Positions 54,434 through 62,481 of a DNA stretch of 62,481 nucleotides are shown piece by piece; position 1 is the stretch's first letter; the number at the start of each line of letters is the position of its first letter. The stretch is from the NCBI GenBank assembly GCA_963840725.1, contig CAWIZY010000033.1:1-62481 (forward strand), in the 5' to 3' direction. Source of the stretch: CAVWDU01 sp963840725. Lineage in GTDB: Bacteria > Pseudomonadota > Gammaproteobacteria > Pseudomonadales > Halieaceae. The position numbers were made by a program, and so were the translations under genes. Below the pieces are notes generated by a model, which had not been told where the DNA came from, did not search any database, and worked only from the letters and a program-made list of their open reading frames with translations.

Positions 54434-55362
54434 CAGACCGCATCATCATCAACGAAGTGGGCCCGCGTGACGGCCTGCAAAGCCAGCCCAAGCACCTGGA
54501 CCTGGAACAACGCCAGGCCCTGGTGGAAGCGCTGGCGGCGGCCCACCTGCCTCAGATCGAAATCGGTAGCTTCGTTTCACCAAAAGCGGTACCCCAGATG
54601 GCCGGCACCGGTGAACTGTTTGCAGCGCTGACAGCCGCAAACGCTGGAGACACCAAAGCGCGTCTCAGCGCGCTGGTCCCCAACCTCCGTGGCTATGAGA
54701 ACGCCCTCGCCGCTGGTGTAAGCACGGTGGCCATCGTCGCTTCGGCGACGGAGACCATGAACCAGAAAAACATCAATATGAGCCTGGCGGAGACCTTCGC
54801 CGTCGCGCGGCAGCTTATCGAACGCGGCAAGGCCGATGGCGTCGCCGTGCAGGCCTATCTGGCCGTGGCCTTCGAATGTCCCTTTGAAGGTGCTGTCGAT
54901 GCCGGCATCGTCCGCGAGCAGGCCGCACAGCTTGCCGCCTGGGGTGCCAGTGAAATCGTTATCGCCGATACCATTGGCGCCGCCAACCCCGCTCAGGTCA
55001 GCGCGCTCACCCGGCAGCTGGCAGCCGAGCTGGGTGCCGACCGCCTGGCCTGCCATTTTCACGATACCCGAGCCATGGGGCTGGCAAACGTTTATGCCGC
55101 TATCGAAAGCGGTATCCGACGCTTTGACAGCGCGCTGGGCGGGCTCGGCGGCTGCCCGTTTGCCCCGGGCGCCAAGGGCAACGTGGCCACCGAGGACGTG
55201 GTCATGATGTGCGAACAGATGGGCTATAGCACCGGCATCGATATGCCGGCTCTACTGGCAGCGGTAAGTCTGATCAGTGAAATGACCCAGGTACAGCAAG
55301 GTGGGCGAGCCCACTACTGGATCAGCCAGAACATGAACTACAGCGGCAGCAACGAACAATAA
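54430..55362 (+). CDS. HMG-CoA lyase-like (HMGL) enzyme
   Basis: A 310-residue DRE-TIM metallolyase. EVGPRDGLQSQPK near residue 7-20 holds the Arg-Asp catalytic pair, IEIGSFVSPKAVPQMAGT follows near 40, the conserved His in LACHFHDTRAMGLANVYAA near 205, and the Cys in GLGGCPFAPGAKGNVATEDV near 240. These residues match hydroxymethylglutaryl-CoA lyase. It splits 3-hydroxyacyl-CoA with a terminal carboxylate into acetyl-CoA and a keto acid. The upstream CoA-transferase overlaps by ATGA and would prepare the substrate. The pair plus the hydantoinase genes suggests a path for a small cyclic compound. Confidence 0.9.
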   Translation: MTDRIIINEVGPRDGLQSQPKHLDLEQRQALVEALAAAHLPQIEIGSFVSPKAVPQMAGTGELFAALTAANAGDTKARLSALVPNLRGYENALAAGVSTVAIVASATETMNQKNINMSLAETFAVARQLIERGKADGVAVQAYLAVAFECPFEGAVDAGIVREQAAQLAAWGASEIVIADTIGAANPAQVSALTRQLAAELGADRLACHFHDTRAMGLANVYAAIESGIRRFDSALGGLGGCPFAPGAKGNVATEDVVMMCEQMGYSTGIDMPALLAAVSLISEMTQVQQGGRAHYWISQNMNYSGSNEQ

Positions 55363-55379
55363 ACCAGGAGAAATAGCGT

Positions 55380-57453
55380 ATGGCCTACCGGCTTGGCGTG
55401 GACGTAGGTGGCACCTTCACCGATGTGTTGTTGATGGACGAGATAAGCGGCCAGACGCACACCGCAAAGGTACCCTCAACCCCGGAGGACTCTTCAGTTG
55501 GCGTACTCAACGGCGTGGCGAGAATCTGTGAGCAATCGGGCGTAGACCCGACCGACATCGAGTTGGTCATGCACGGCACCACGGTAGCGACCAATGCGGT
55601 CCTTACCGGGCGTGGCGCCCGCGTGGGACTGGTCACCACCAAAGGATTTGAAGATACGCTGCAAGTAGCGCGCTCCTTCTGCCCCGGCGGACTCGGTGGC
55701 TGGGTGAGTTTTGTCAAAAAACCGCTGTTGGCTCCGCTGGAGTTGACTACCGGTGCCGATGAGCGCATCGGCGCCGACGGCAGTATCGTGTCCCCGCTGG
55801 ATGAGGACGCGCTGCGTGTCAGCCTCCAGGAACTGAAAGGACGGGGTGCCATAGAGGCCCTGACCATTTGCTTTATCAATGCCTACATCAATGACGCCCA
55901 TGAACGCCGGGCACGAGACATTGCCCGCGAAGTGTTCACCGACACCCCGATATCCATCTCCAGCGAAGTCGTGCCGGAGATGCAGGAATACGAGCGTACC
56001 GAGACCACCGTCGTGAATTCCTATGTCCGCCCGGAAGTCGAACGTTACGTCAACAATTTGCAGCATGCACTGGCGGAACGCATGGGCCCGGACACCCAGC
56101 TCTCGATCCTGCGCTCCGACGGCGGCCTGGCCTCCGCCCGAGCGGCAGCGGAATCACCGGTCAACCTGCTCATGTCCGGCCCGGCAGGGGGCGTCTCCGG
56201 CGCCGCCTATTTTTGCAGCCGCGCTGGCTTCGATGACATCCTGACCTTTGATATGGGGGGCACCTCCACAGACGTTGCCCTGATCCAGAATGCGCGCGCC
56301 CGGGTCAGGCGGGAAACCATTGTTGGCGACGTGCGGGTACGGGCGCCTTCGGTGGATGTACGTACCGTCGGCGCAGGCGGCGGCTCCGTTGCCTTCGTAC
56401 CGGAACTGACCCGCGCCCTGCGGGTTGGTCCGGAATCCGCCGGCGCAGTTCCGGGCCCGGCCTGCTACATGAAGGGTGGCGAGCAACCCACGGTGTGCGA
56501 CGCTAACGTGGTGCTGGGCTACTTGCCCTCTGATGTGCAGCTGGGCGGCAAGATGGAAATCAACCGCGAGGCATCGGTCAAGGCGGTACAGCAAGTGGCC
56601 GATGCCATGGGTATCGAGCTAATGGACGCGGCCGAGGGCATTATCAAAATCGTCAACGAATCCATGTTCGGTGCCTTGCGCCTGGTGTCAGTGGAACAGG
56701 GCTACGATCCGCGTGATTTCGCTCTGGTCGGCTTTGGTGGAGCGGGCCCGCTGCACGCCAATGCTCTGGGGATACTCACCGACGCCTGGCCGGTGATCGT
56801 GCCGCCGGGGCCCGGCGTCCTGTGCGCCTATGGTGACGCCACCACCCAGCTTCAGGACGAGGCAGCACGCACCTACCTGACCATGGCTGCCGATCTGAGC
56901 GACGCGCAATTGCGCGCCGACCTGCGGGAGCTTCAGTTGCGCGCGGGCGAGTCCCTGGTTGCTGATGGCATTGCGGTGGACGATCACGAGATCAGCTTCC
57001 AGGCCGATCTGCGCTACGCCGGGCAGGCATTCCAGATTACCGTGGACTTCACCGAGGAAGACATCAACACCCAAGGGGTGGCGTTGTTAACCGAGCATTT
57101 TGACGCCGAACACGAGCAGTTGTTTACCTTCAAGCTCGGGGATGGTCACGAGATACTGATGATTCGAGCGGTGGCAAAAGCCCGAGCCAAGGTCCATTGC
57201 AGAGCTCAGCACAGGTCAGTCGGGTAGTTCTCTGGAAGAGTGCCGGATACACGAGAGCCAGTTCTTTTACGAGGGTGCCTGGCACGACATTTTTCTCTAC
57301 GACCGCAGCCGCCTGCATGAAGGGCTGGTCGTGCCCGGCCCTGCCATCGTCAGCGAAATGGACTCCACGACGGTCGTGCTGCCAGGCTTCGAGGCTAACG
57401 TTGACGCGGTGGGTAACCTGCTGATCTCGCCCATCACCGAGGGAGGACACTAA
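55380..57453 (+). pseudogene. hyuA: hydantoinase/oxoprolinase subunit A, one frameshift near the 3' end
   Basis: HyuA-type proteins hydrolyse cyclic amides such as hydantoins or 5-oxoproline with ATP. The N-terminal nucleotide-binding part has GVDVGGTFTDVLLMD, then VMHGTTVATNAVLTGRGARV. The catalytic core shows DMGGTSTDVALI and the family motifs LVSVEQGYDPRDFALVGFGG and GAGPLHANALG. The frame stops at 57227 after LKLGDGHEILMIRAVAK and 11 wrong residues. In another frame, SIAELSTGQSGSSLEE onward to SPITEGGH ends at 57453, completing the family C-terminus, so one inserted base near 57200 broke the gene. With repair it is about 690 residues. It is followed 1 bp later by hyuB. Confidence 0.85.
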
Positions 57454-57454
57454 A

Positions 57455-59328
57455 ATGGCCGCCACACTCAAGGAAACCAACACCACCGCCCTGCAGACCG
57501 TTGCCGTAGACGGCGTGACGGTGGATATTATCGAAAACGCCCTGCGCAATGCTCGCGAGGAAATGGATGCGGTGCTGTTTCGCACCGCTATGAGCCCAGG
57601 CATTCGCGAGCAGGGGGATTGCTTCCCGATGATCGCCAACCGCGATGGCAAGATGGTAGTCGGCCAGTTCGGCTCCTTCATCGGGCCTTTCCTGCAAGCC
57701 TATGACGCCGAGATCGAAGAAGGCGACGTCATCCTCACCAACGATCCCTACATGTGTAACGCAGCCGTGTCACACCTGCCCGACTGGGTGGTGCTGGTGC
57801 CGGTGTTCAAGGACGGCCGGCATATCGCCTGGTCGGCCATGTTCGGGCACATGTCGGACAACGGCGGCATGGTGCCCGGCTCCATCCCGATTGAAGCCAC
57901 CAGCATTTATCAGGAAGGTATTCGCATCCCGCCCACCAAGCTCTACAAGCGCGGTGAGCTGCAAAGCGACCTGCTGGAACTGATCCTCCACAATGTGCGC
58001 ACACCCCAGTGGAACCGTTTTGACCTCAATGCCCTGGTGGCGGCCTGCAATACCGCCGCCAAGCGCTGCGTGGAACTGGCGCAGCGTTTTGGTGATGACG
58101 TATTGGCGTCCACCATGGACATTATGCTGCAGCGCAACCACGACGCAATGAAGCACATTATTGAAATGTTCATTCCTGAGGAACCCCGGGAATTCGAGGA
58201 CTACCTCTGTGATGATGGCATGGGTAAAGGACCCTACCGCATCAAATGCCGAATGTGGCGCGAGGGCTCAACCGCCATTTTCGATTTCGACGGCACTGAC
58301 CCCCAGGCCCAGAGCTCGGTGAACTTCTTCCTCAATGAAGATATGTTCAAGATGTTCTTCGGCTCCTTTACCATCAATGTGGTCGACCCGCAGATCGTTT
58401 TCAACGACGGTTTTTACGATCTGGTGGATGTGCGTATTCCGCCGGTACGCTGCTGAAACCGCACTTCCCTGCTGCCTTGTCGGGCCGCACCCACGCCCTG
58501 GGCCGCATTTTTGATTTACTGGGTGCGCTGCTCGGCATGGGCGCGCCGGAACAAATGCTCAATGCGGCCGGCTTCTCCGATTCTCCCCACCTGTTCTACT
58601 CCGGCTATGACGACAAGGGTGAATGGTTCCAATTGTTCCAGATAGGCTTCGGCGGGGTACCGGGACGCCCGGTGGGCGATGGCCCGGACGGCCATTCCCT
58701 GTGGCCCGGCTTCACCAATGTGCCGAATGAGTTTATCGAATCCTACTTCCCCCTGCGTATCGAACAGTACGCCACCATTCCTGACTCCGGCGGCGCCGGA
58801 CTGCACCGCGGTGGTAACGGCCTCTCCGTGGCCTACCACTTTTTGTGTGACGGCCACGTGGGCATCCACGATGAGCGCTGGCTGACCTACCCCTGGGGCG
58901 TCCTCGGGGGCGACACCGGAATGCGATCCACCAAGCGTATCGTGCGCATTGATGGCAGCGAGGAGTGGCTGCCCGCCAAGGCTGAAGGTATCGCCGTACA
59001 GGCGGGCGATGTGTTGTATTTCAACACCTGGGGCGGCGGCGGCTGGGGCGATGCGCTGGAGCGTGACCCCGAGCGTGTGCGCGAAGACGTTGCGCGCAGG
59101 CTGGTCACCGTGGCGGGTGCAAGGCGTTATGGGGTGGTGATAACGGAATCAGGTGAGGTGGATGCAGAGGCGACAGATACACTGCGCGCAGAGATGAGAG
59201 CGTCTCGCGGCGCCATTGAGCTGTTCAATCGCGGCGGCACGATTGAGGAACTGAAAGCCCGTTGCCTGGAAGAAACCCATCTCCCGGCTCCCGAGTCTCC
59301 GACCTTTCGCACTTCCCGCACGGGCTGA
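57455..59328 (+). pseudogene. hyuB: hydantoinase/oxoprolinase subunit B, one frameshift
   Basis: Subunit B holds the substrate-binding domain of the hydantoinase. From ATG 57455 the frame shows DIIENALRNAREEMDAVLFR, MSPGIREQGDCFPMIAN, DPYMCNAAVSHLPDW and YEVRCRMW-like YRIKCRMWREGSTAIFDFDG. It stops at 58456 after VRIPPVRC. The correct frame resumes one base away as LLKPHFPAALSGRTHALGRI and carries the family end LPAKAEGIAVQAGDVLYFNT and GGGGWGDALERDPERVREDV up to 59328. A missing G in CCGCCGGTAC explains the break. Repaired length is about 625 residues. One lesion each in A and B means the pair is non-functional as read unless these are sequencing errors. Confidence 0.85.
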
Positions 59329-59337
59329 GCCAGATCC

Positions 59338-59445
59338 ATGCCTGACCTTGCTCATCAATCGCAGCAGCCAGGGAAACGCCCTGCCCTGCTGCTCGTGGAT
59401 CTGACTGTGGCCTTCACCGAGGCTGATGAGAGCATGACCACATGA
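59338..59445 (+). pseudogene. N-terminal stub of an isochorismatase-type cysteine hydrolase
   Basis: An ATG at 59338 leads 35 codons: MPDLAHQSQQPGKRPALLLV and DLTVAFTEADESMTT. ALLLVDLTVAFTEADES is the first strand and catalytic-Asp region of isochorismatase-like hydrolases (N-carbamoylsarcosine amidase type), where Asp is the first catalytic residue. The Lys and Cys that should follow are absent because the frame stops at TGA, which overlaps the ATG of the regulator (ATGA). A deletion joining this stub to the regulator gene, or a translation-coupling leader kept from it, would explain the arrangement. Such hydrolases often finish hydantoin breakdown, so the fit with hyuAB is good. Confidence 0.55.
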
Positions 59446-61064
59446 GCACTGCACCCAGCGACAAGGTCAGGATTCTTATCGTCGGCTACCGCAAGTTCAG
59501 TGAATTGATCAATTCGGTGAGAGCGGACTTCAGCGAACAGGCCGACATTACGATCGTCGAGTCCGTCGCGAGTAAAAACGTCGACTATAAAAGCCTGATC
59601 ATAGAGCACCAGCCAGATGTTGTGGCCAGCGCGGGGGCCAATGCCGCCTACCTGTCCTCTACGCTTTCGGTCCCGGTGATCAGCCAGCCTGTCACCGATA
59701 CGGATATCGTTGAAGCTCTCACGAAAGCGCGTCGCATCGCCTCACGGGTACACCTGTTCACCTACCACGCTGACAATGCTCCAGCGCAGCGGCTGCTCAA
59801 GGCCCTGCCCCAATTGCTGGACATAGAACTGGTCCATCACAATTACAGCACCTCTGACGAGGCTGCTGAGCGTTTGCTGCTGGCACTTGCCGAGGAAGAT
59901 ACCCAGGTAGTGATTGGCCCATCCTTCACCTGCCATATGGCCGAGCAACGCGAAGTGCCCGCCATCCTGGTTTACAGTAAAGAGTCGGCCCGAGAACTGA
60001 TCGAAAGCGCCATTGAGGCCGGCCAGACCACCCATCGCACCGGTGCGCTGACTACGGAAGGCAGCGCGTCGCCCTCACGTTTTATTATCCGCTCAGCGCA
60101 CATGGAGCGAGTGGCAAACCTCGCCAGAACCTACGCCCGCGGCCCCGGTTCCGTCTTATTGCAGGGCGAGAGTGGCACCGGCAAGGAACACATCGCCCAC
60201 GAAATTCATCGTCTGAGCGACTACGCCGATGGCCCATTGGTCGCGGTGAATTGCGGCAGCATCCCCCACGAACTGTTCGAGTCGGAATTATTCGGCTACG
60301 TCGACGGCGCGTTCACCAGTTCCCGCCGGGGCGGCCGGGTGGGCCTGATCCAGCAGGCTAATGGGGGCGTTCTCTACCTGGACGAGGTCGGGGAAATGCC
60401 CATGCAACAGCAAGTGAAGCTGTTGCGCGTGCTTCAGGAACAGCGTATTCGCCCCCTGGGCAGCAATCGCGAGGTTCATCTCAGTTTCAAAATCATTGCG
60501 GCCACCAACCGGGCTCTGCAAGAGGCGGTACAACGGGGTGAATTCCGCGACGACCTATACTACCGCCTGAACGTGTTCTCCCTTGCGCTGCCGCCACTGC
60601 GACAGCGCAGCGACGACATTCCCGCCATTGCCCGCTACTACATTGAGCGCTATGCAGACCAGTACCGCGTCAGCATCGACCAGCCCGCGCTGTATGGCGC
60701 CGTTGGCAAGTTGTTCACGTCATACACCTGGCCCGGTAACGTCCGCGAACTGCAGAACTTCATCGAGCGCCTGGTGGTAAACTGCGCCGACGGTGGGATC
60801 GCCGCGATCAACCCGCAGCGGGTAGCAGAGATCCTACCCGAGTTGAGTTCGACGACCAGCAGCGATGCAAGCCATAGAGGCGCACTCAGAAACCAGGAAG
60901 AACAGGCCATCGTGGCGGCTATGGCGCGTTTTAATAACAACAAGCACCAGGTTGCGGACTACCTGGGAATCAGCGCCACCACCTTGTGGCGGCGACTGAA
61001 AACCATCCAGGCTAATGACAATCAGGCCTCAGAAGAATCACTCGGCAACCACTTTTCAAACTAA
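59442..61064 (+). CDS. PrpR-type sigma-54-dependent regulator
   Basis: A 540-residue enhancer-binding protein. Residues 10-185 form a PrpR_N sensor domain (ILIVGYRKFSELINSV; HQPDVVASAGANAAYLSSTL; VGPSFTCHM-like VVIGPSFTCHMAEQ). Walker A GESGTGKEHIAHEI is near 243-256 and Walker B LYLDEVGEMPMQQQVKLLRV near 310. The sigma-54 contact loop reads GAFTSS near 289 instead of GAFTGA/GAFTGS. The C-terminal Fis-type helix-turn-helix is QVADYLGISATTLWRRLK. It overlaps the preceding stub and is the last gene of the operon whose promoter has the sigma-54 signature, so it probably activates that operon in response to an unknown ligand. Confidence 0.92.
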   Translation: MSTAPSDKVRILIVGYRKFSELINSVRADFSEQADITIVESVASKNVDYKSLIIEHQPDVVASAGANAAYLSSTLSVPVISQPVTDTDIVEALTKARRIASRVHLFTYHADNAPAQRLLKALPQLLDIELVHHNYSTSDEAAERLLLALAEEDTQVVIGPSFTCHMAEQREVPAILVYSKESARELIESAIEAGQTTHRTGALTTEGSASPSRFIIRSAHMERVANLARTYARGPGSVLLQGESGTGKEHIAHEIHRLSDYADGPLVAVNCGSIPHELFESELFGYVDGAFTSSRRGGRVGLIQQANGGVLYLDEVGEMPMQQQVKLLRVLQEQRIRPLGSNREVHLSFKIIAATNRALQEAVQRGEFRDDLYYRLNVFSLALPPLRQRSDDIPAIARYYIERYADQYRVSIDQPALYGAVGKLFTSYTWPGNVRELQNFIERLVVNCADGGIAAINPQRVAEILPELSSTTSSDASHRGALRNQEEQAIVAAMARFNNNKHQVADYLGISATTLWRRLKTIQANDNQASEESLGNHFSN

Positions 61065-61242
61065 CACCGGCCGCTTGAATCACCCGCCGGCATGACACAG
61101 CCCGGGGTTTCTATCTCCAGCCGTTTTGGTTCTTTTGCCGCCTGCAGCCTTTTATCTACCCCGACCCGGCTAGTATTGGGCCCGGCCCGGGTTTAGCCCA
61201 TCGCGCCGGCAGCACCGACACCCCTATTATTAAGATCTAAAA

Positions 61243-61254
61243 AAATGATCGTTT
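61243..61254. promoter_or_regulatory. candidate TetR operator, distal site
   Basis: AAATGATCGTTT is a near-palindrome; its reverse complement AAACGATCATTT closely matches the proximal site AAGCGATCATTT. Both fit AAAYGATCRTTT loosely. Confidence 0.4.
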
Positions 61255-61299
61255 ATTAATTTACTCTGCCCTGGCATGGGTGTTTTTATCGTAAATTCT

Positions 61300-61328
61300 G
61301 TGAAATTCTGCTAGTTTGCGCTTATAAA
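61300..61328 (+). promoter_or_regulatory. sigma-70-like promoter of the TetR gene
   Basis: GTGAAA (61300) and TATAAA (61323) are separated by 17 bp, 24 bp upstream of the ATG. The -35 box is weak, as expected for a repressor gene. Confidence 0.4.
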
Positions 61329-61337
61329 ATAGCAATC

Positions 61338-61349
61338 AAGCGATCATTT
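61338..61349. promoter_or_regulatory. candidate TetR operator, proximal site
   Basis: AAGCGATCATTT ends 2 bp before the ATG, covering the ribosome-binding region. It is nearly the reverse complement of the distal site 95 bp upstream, so bound repressor could block initiation and loop the promoter. Confidence 0.4.
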
Positions 61350-61351
61350 CT

Positions 61352-61996
61352 ATGACAACCGCGCGAATCGTTACGCCCGGCGAGGGCAGGGCCAGTAGCA
61401 AAGGCCAGCGCACTCGCGAACGCATTATCGACGCAGCACAGAGCCTGTTTGCACAGCAGGGCTATGAGGGCACGACTCTGCGTCAGGTGGCCGAGCGGGC
61501 CGGCATCCGTGAACCCGGACTCTACAACCACTTTGTCGGCAAGCAGGCACTTTACGAGATGGTGCTTTACCGCGCTTTGCAGCCCATGGCCCAGGCCGTT
61601 GCCGCCCAACTGGGGGGCGCCACAGCCCTACGGGATTACACCGACCTGCCGGCCCTGGTCACCGACCTGATGTTCGCCCAGCCGGAATCCGCTGCCCTAT
61701 TCCAACAAGCCCTGCACGGTGAGGCTGATTCAGTCGGTGCACAACTGCTGCAAAAGTGGCTGTCCGACTTGTTCAAGCAGGGACTACACAGTGCCGGCTT
61801 GCTCGGCGCATCCAGGGTGCAGGACCCGGTTAGTCTCGCCATCAATGTTATCGCCCTGCTCAACCTCGTGACCGGCTATTTCATGTCACAGCGCGCTTTC
61901 GAGGCCATGGTCGATGGCGAACTGAATGACCCGGAGAGTGTTGCCCGGCAGAAACAACTGTTGCACCGGGTCGTACGGGCGATGTTGATCAGCTAA
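61352..61996 (+). CDS. TetR-family transcription regulator
   Basis: A 214-residue regulator. The DNA-binding helix-turn-helix is at residues 25-65 (RIIDAAQSLFAQQGYEGTTL, then RQVAERAGIREPGLYNHF). The ligand half is helical and not diagnostic; fatty-acid or acyl-CoA-sensing relatives share this N-terminus. ATG 61352 follows a possible operator that covers the ribosome site, suggesting self-repression. It is separated by 287 bp from the sigma-54 regulator and is not part of that operon. Its target genes are unknown; nothing divergent lies within range. Confidence 0.9.
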   Translation: MTTARIVTPGEGRASSKGQRTRERIIDAAQSLFAQQGYEGTTLRQVAERAGIREPGLYNHFVGKQALYEMVLYRALQPMAQAVAAQLGGATALRDYTDLPALVTDLMFAQPESAALFQQALHGEADSVGAQLLQKWLSDLFKQGLHSAGLLGASRVQDPVSLAINVIALLNLVTGYFMSQRAFEAMVDGELNDPESVARQKQLLHRVVRAMLIS

Positions 61997-62074
61997 GCCC
62001 GACCCGGCGGGGTCAACAACCAGACGCGCTTGCCTTCTGACCCCATCCACGGAATAATCCCGCCTCCCCGATCA

Positions 62075-62151
62075 CCGCCTGTAGCTCAGCAGGATAGAGC
62101 AGCCGCCTCCTAAGCGGCAGGTCGCAGGTTCGACTCCTGCCAGGCGGACCA
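62075..62151 (+). tRNA. tRNA-Arg (anticodon CCT)
   Basis: A 77-nt cloverleaf: acceptor CCGCCTG with CAGGCGG (perfect 7 bp), D stem GCTC/GAGC, anticodon stem GCCGC/GCGGC with loop CTCCTAA giving anticodon CCT at positions 34-36, T stem GCAGG/CCTGC with TTCGACT, discriminator A and encoded CCA. It reads AGG codons. tRNA-Arg(CCT) genes are common integration sites, but the DNA on its right shows no integrase. Confidence 0.95.
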
Positions 62152-62255
62152 ATAAATGCAATAAATACAAACAGTTGGCTAGATATCTCAGATAACAGCG
62201 AGACGACAAACCAATTTTATTGCGCATTTGTTGCACACGCTGACAAGGTGACGCC

Positions 62256-62474
62256 ATGAACGATCAGGAATACCAGCGCCGCGTGGCCGAGCTGGAAAGC
62301 TACCGTCAACGGATCGAGACCCTACGCGATGAAGTACGAGCCTCGGGGCCAGGGCTCAACCGCCTCTCGCTGGCCGTGGCGTTCGCGCTGGGGATTGCTG
62401 CGGGGGCCGCGTTGAATTACTTCACCACGGATCGGGTCACGCATGTGATCTTTTGTGACCAAGAAGGCGATTAA
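62256..62474 (+). CDS. small coiled-coil membrane protein, unknown
   Basis: A 72-residue protein: a charged N-terminal coiled coil (residues 3-28, YQRRVAELESYRQRIETLRD) followed by one membrane helix (LSLAVAFALGIAAGAALNY, residues 37-55) and a short tail with one Cys. AAGGTGACGCC precedes the ATG at a proper distance. It is 105 bp right of tRNA-Arg. I recognise no family; a membrane-tethered coiled coil of this size could be a small accessory protein. It is complete, with TAA at 62472-62474. Confidence 0.65.
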   Translation: MNDQEYQRRVAELESYRQRIETLRDEVRASGPGLNRLSLAVAFALGIAAGAALNYFTTDRVTHVIFCDQEGD

Positions 62475-62481
62475 ATCCTAG

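Noticed and set aside
62072..62257. 61-residue frame on the minus strand over the tRNA
   Set aside because: It is antisense to tRNA-Arg; the peptide GVEPATCRLGGGCSILLSY is the usual false translation of a tRNA gene.

Overview
The window reads as a chromosome piece from a free-living, probably marine gammaproteobacterium. TamA/TamB, Slt, SlyX, YciH, PurU and an OmpA-type lipoprotein place it in the Gammaproteobacteria. A class GN-like sortase, TonB-receptor, acyl-CoA and CoA-transferase genes and PEP-CTERM-like and dockerin remnants would fit the Halieaceae/Spongiibacteraceae group; that finer placement is inference. One tRNA is present, tRNA-Arg(CCT). There is no rRNA, CRISPR array, prophage or complete insertion sequence.

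Region by region. 1-6.3 kb is a decayed stretch: the 3' end of a dockerin protein, a cohesin-like protein with a PEP-CTERM-like tail, an amidase 3' fragment, a hybrid of malonate transporter subunits MadL and MadM, and a TonB receptor, all broken by small frameshifts. 6.7-12.1 kb holds a HAD phosphatase, purU, the DUF2868/DUF3482 membrane-GTPase pair and a haem-binding DUF3365 protein. 12.1-17.3 kb is bracketed by two inverted copies of a 144-bp palindromic repeat and contains a frameshifted fetB, a broken ECF sigma/anti-sigma pair, a zinc metallopeptidase and a HerA-like ATPase. 17.5-18.7 kb is a heavily frameshifted aminotransferase. 18.7-28.2 kb holds a YdjM-like protein, an OmpA lipoprotein, tamA-tamB, a two-domain polyphosphate:AMP phosphotransferase and a short asparaginase. 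28.2-34.9 kb is metabolic: DUF819 permease, FAH hydrolase, SDR, FadJ-like protein and thiolase. 35-40 kb has a patatin, an Orn/Lys/Arg decarboxylase with a divergent Lrp-type regulator, and a PlsC acyltransferase. 40.9-42.4 kb is a sortase with its probable dedicated substrate. 42.8-46.9 kb holds an amidohydrolase and two acyl-CoA dehydrogenases. 47-52 kb holds slyX, yciH, an arsenosugar-type cluster (ArsS-like radical SAM enzyme and two glycosyltransferases) and slt. 52.4-62 kb holds a VOC protein, then a catabolic operon (CoA-transferase, HMG-CoA-lyase-like, hyuA, hyuB, a hydrolase stub and a PrpR-type sigma-54 activator), a TetR gene, tRNA-Arg and a small membrane protein.

The most coherent new observation is a complete sigma-54 control region before the 53-61 kb operon. 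A 13-bp inverted repeat, an IHF-like site and a -24/-12 element with correct GG-GC spacing lie in order, and the operon's last gene encodes a sigma-54 activator. A PrpR-like sensor would thus control an imide/hydantoin-type pathway linked to CoA chemistry; the substrate is unknown.

Two cautions apply. Frameshifts cluster in a few loci while about 38 kb in the middle (18.7-57 kb) is intact, so they may be real decay or local assembly errors. Short 11-18-bp tandem arrays recur beside or inside genes and look like a trait of this genome.
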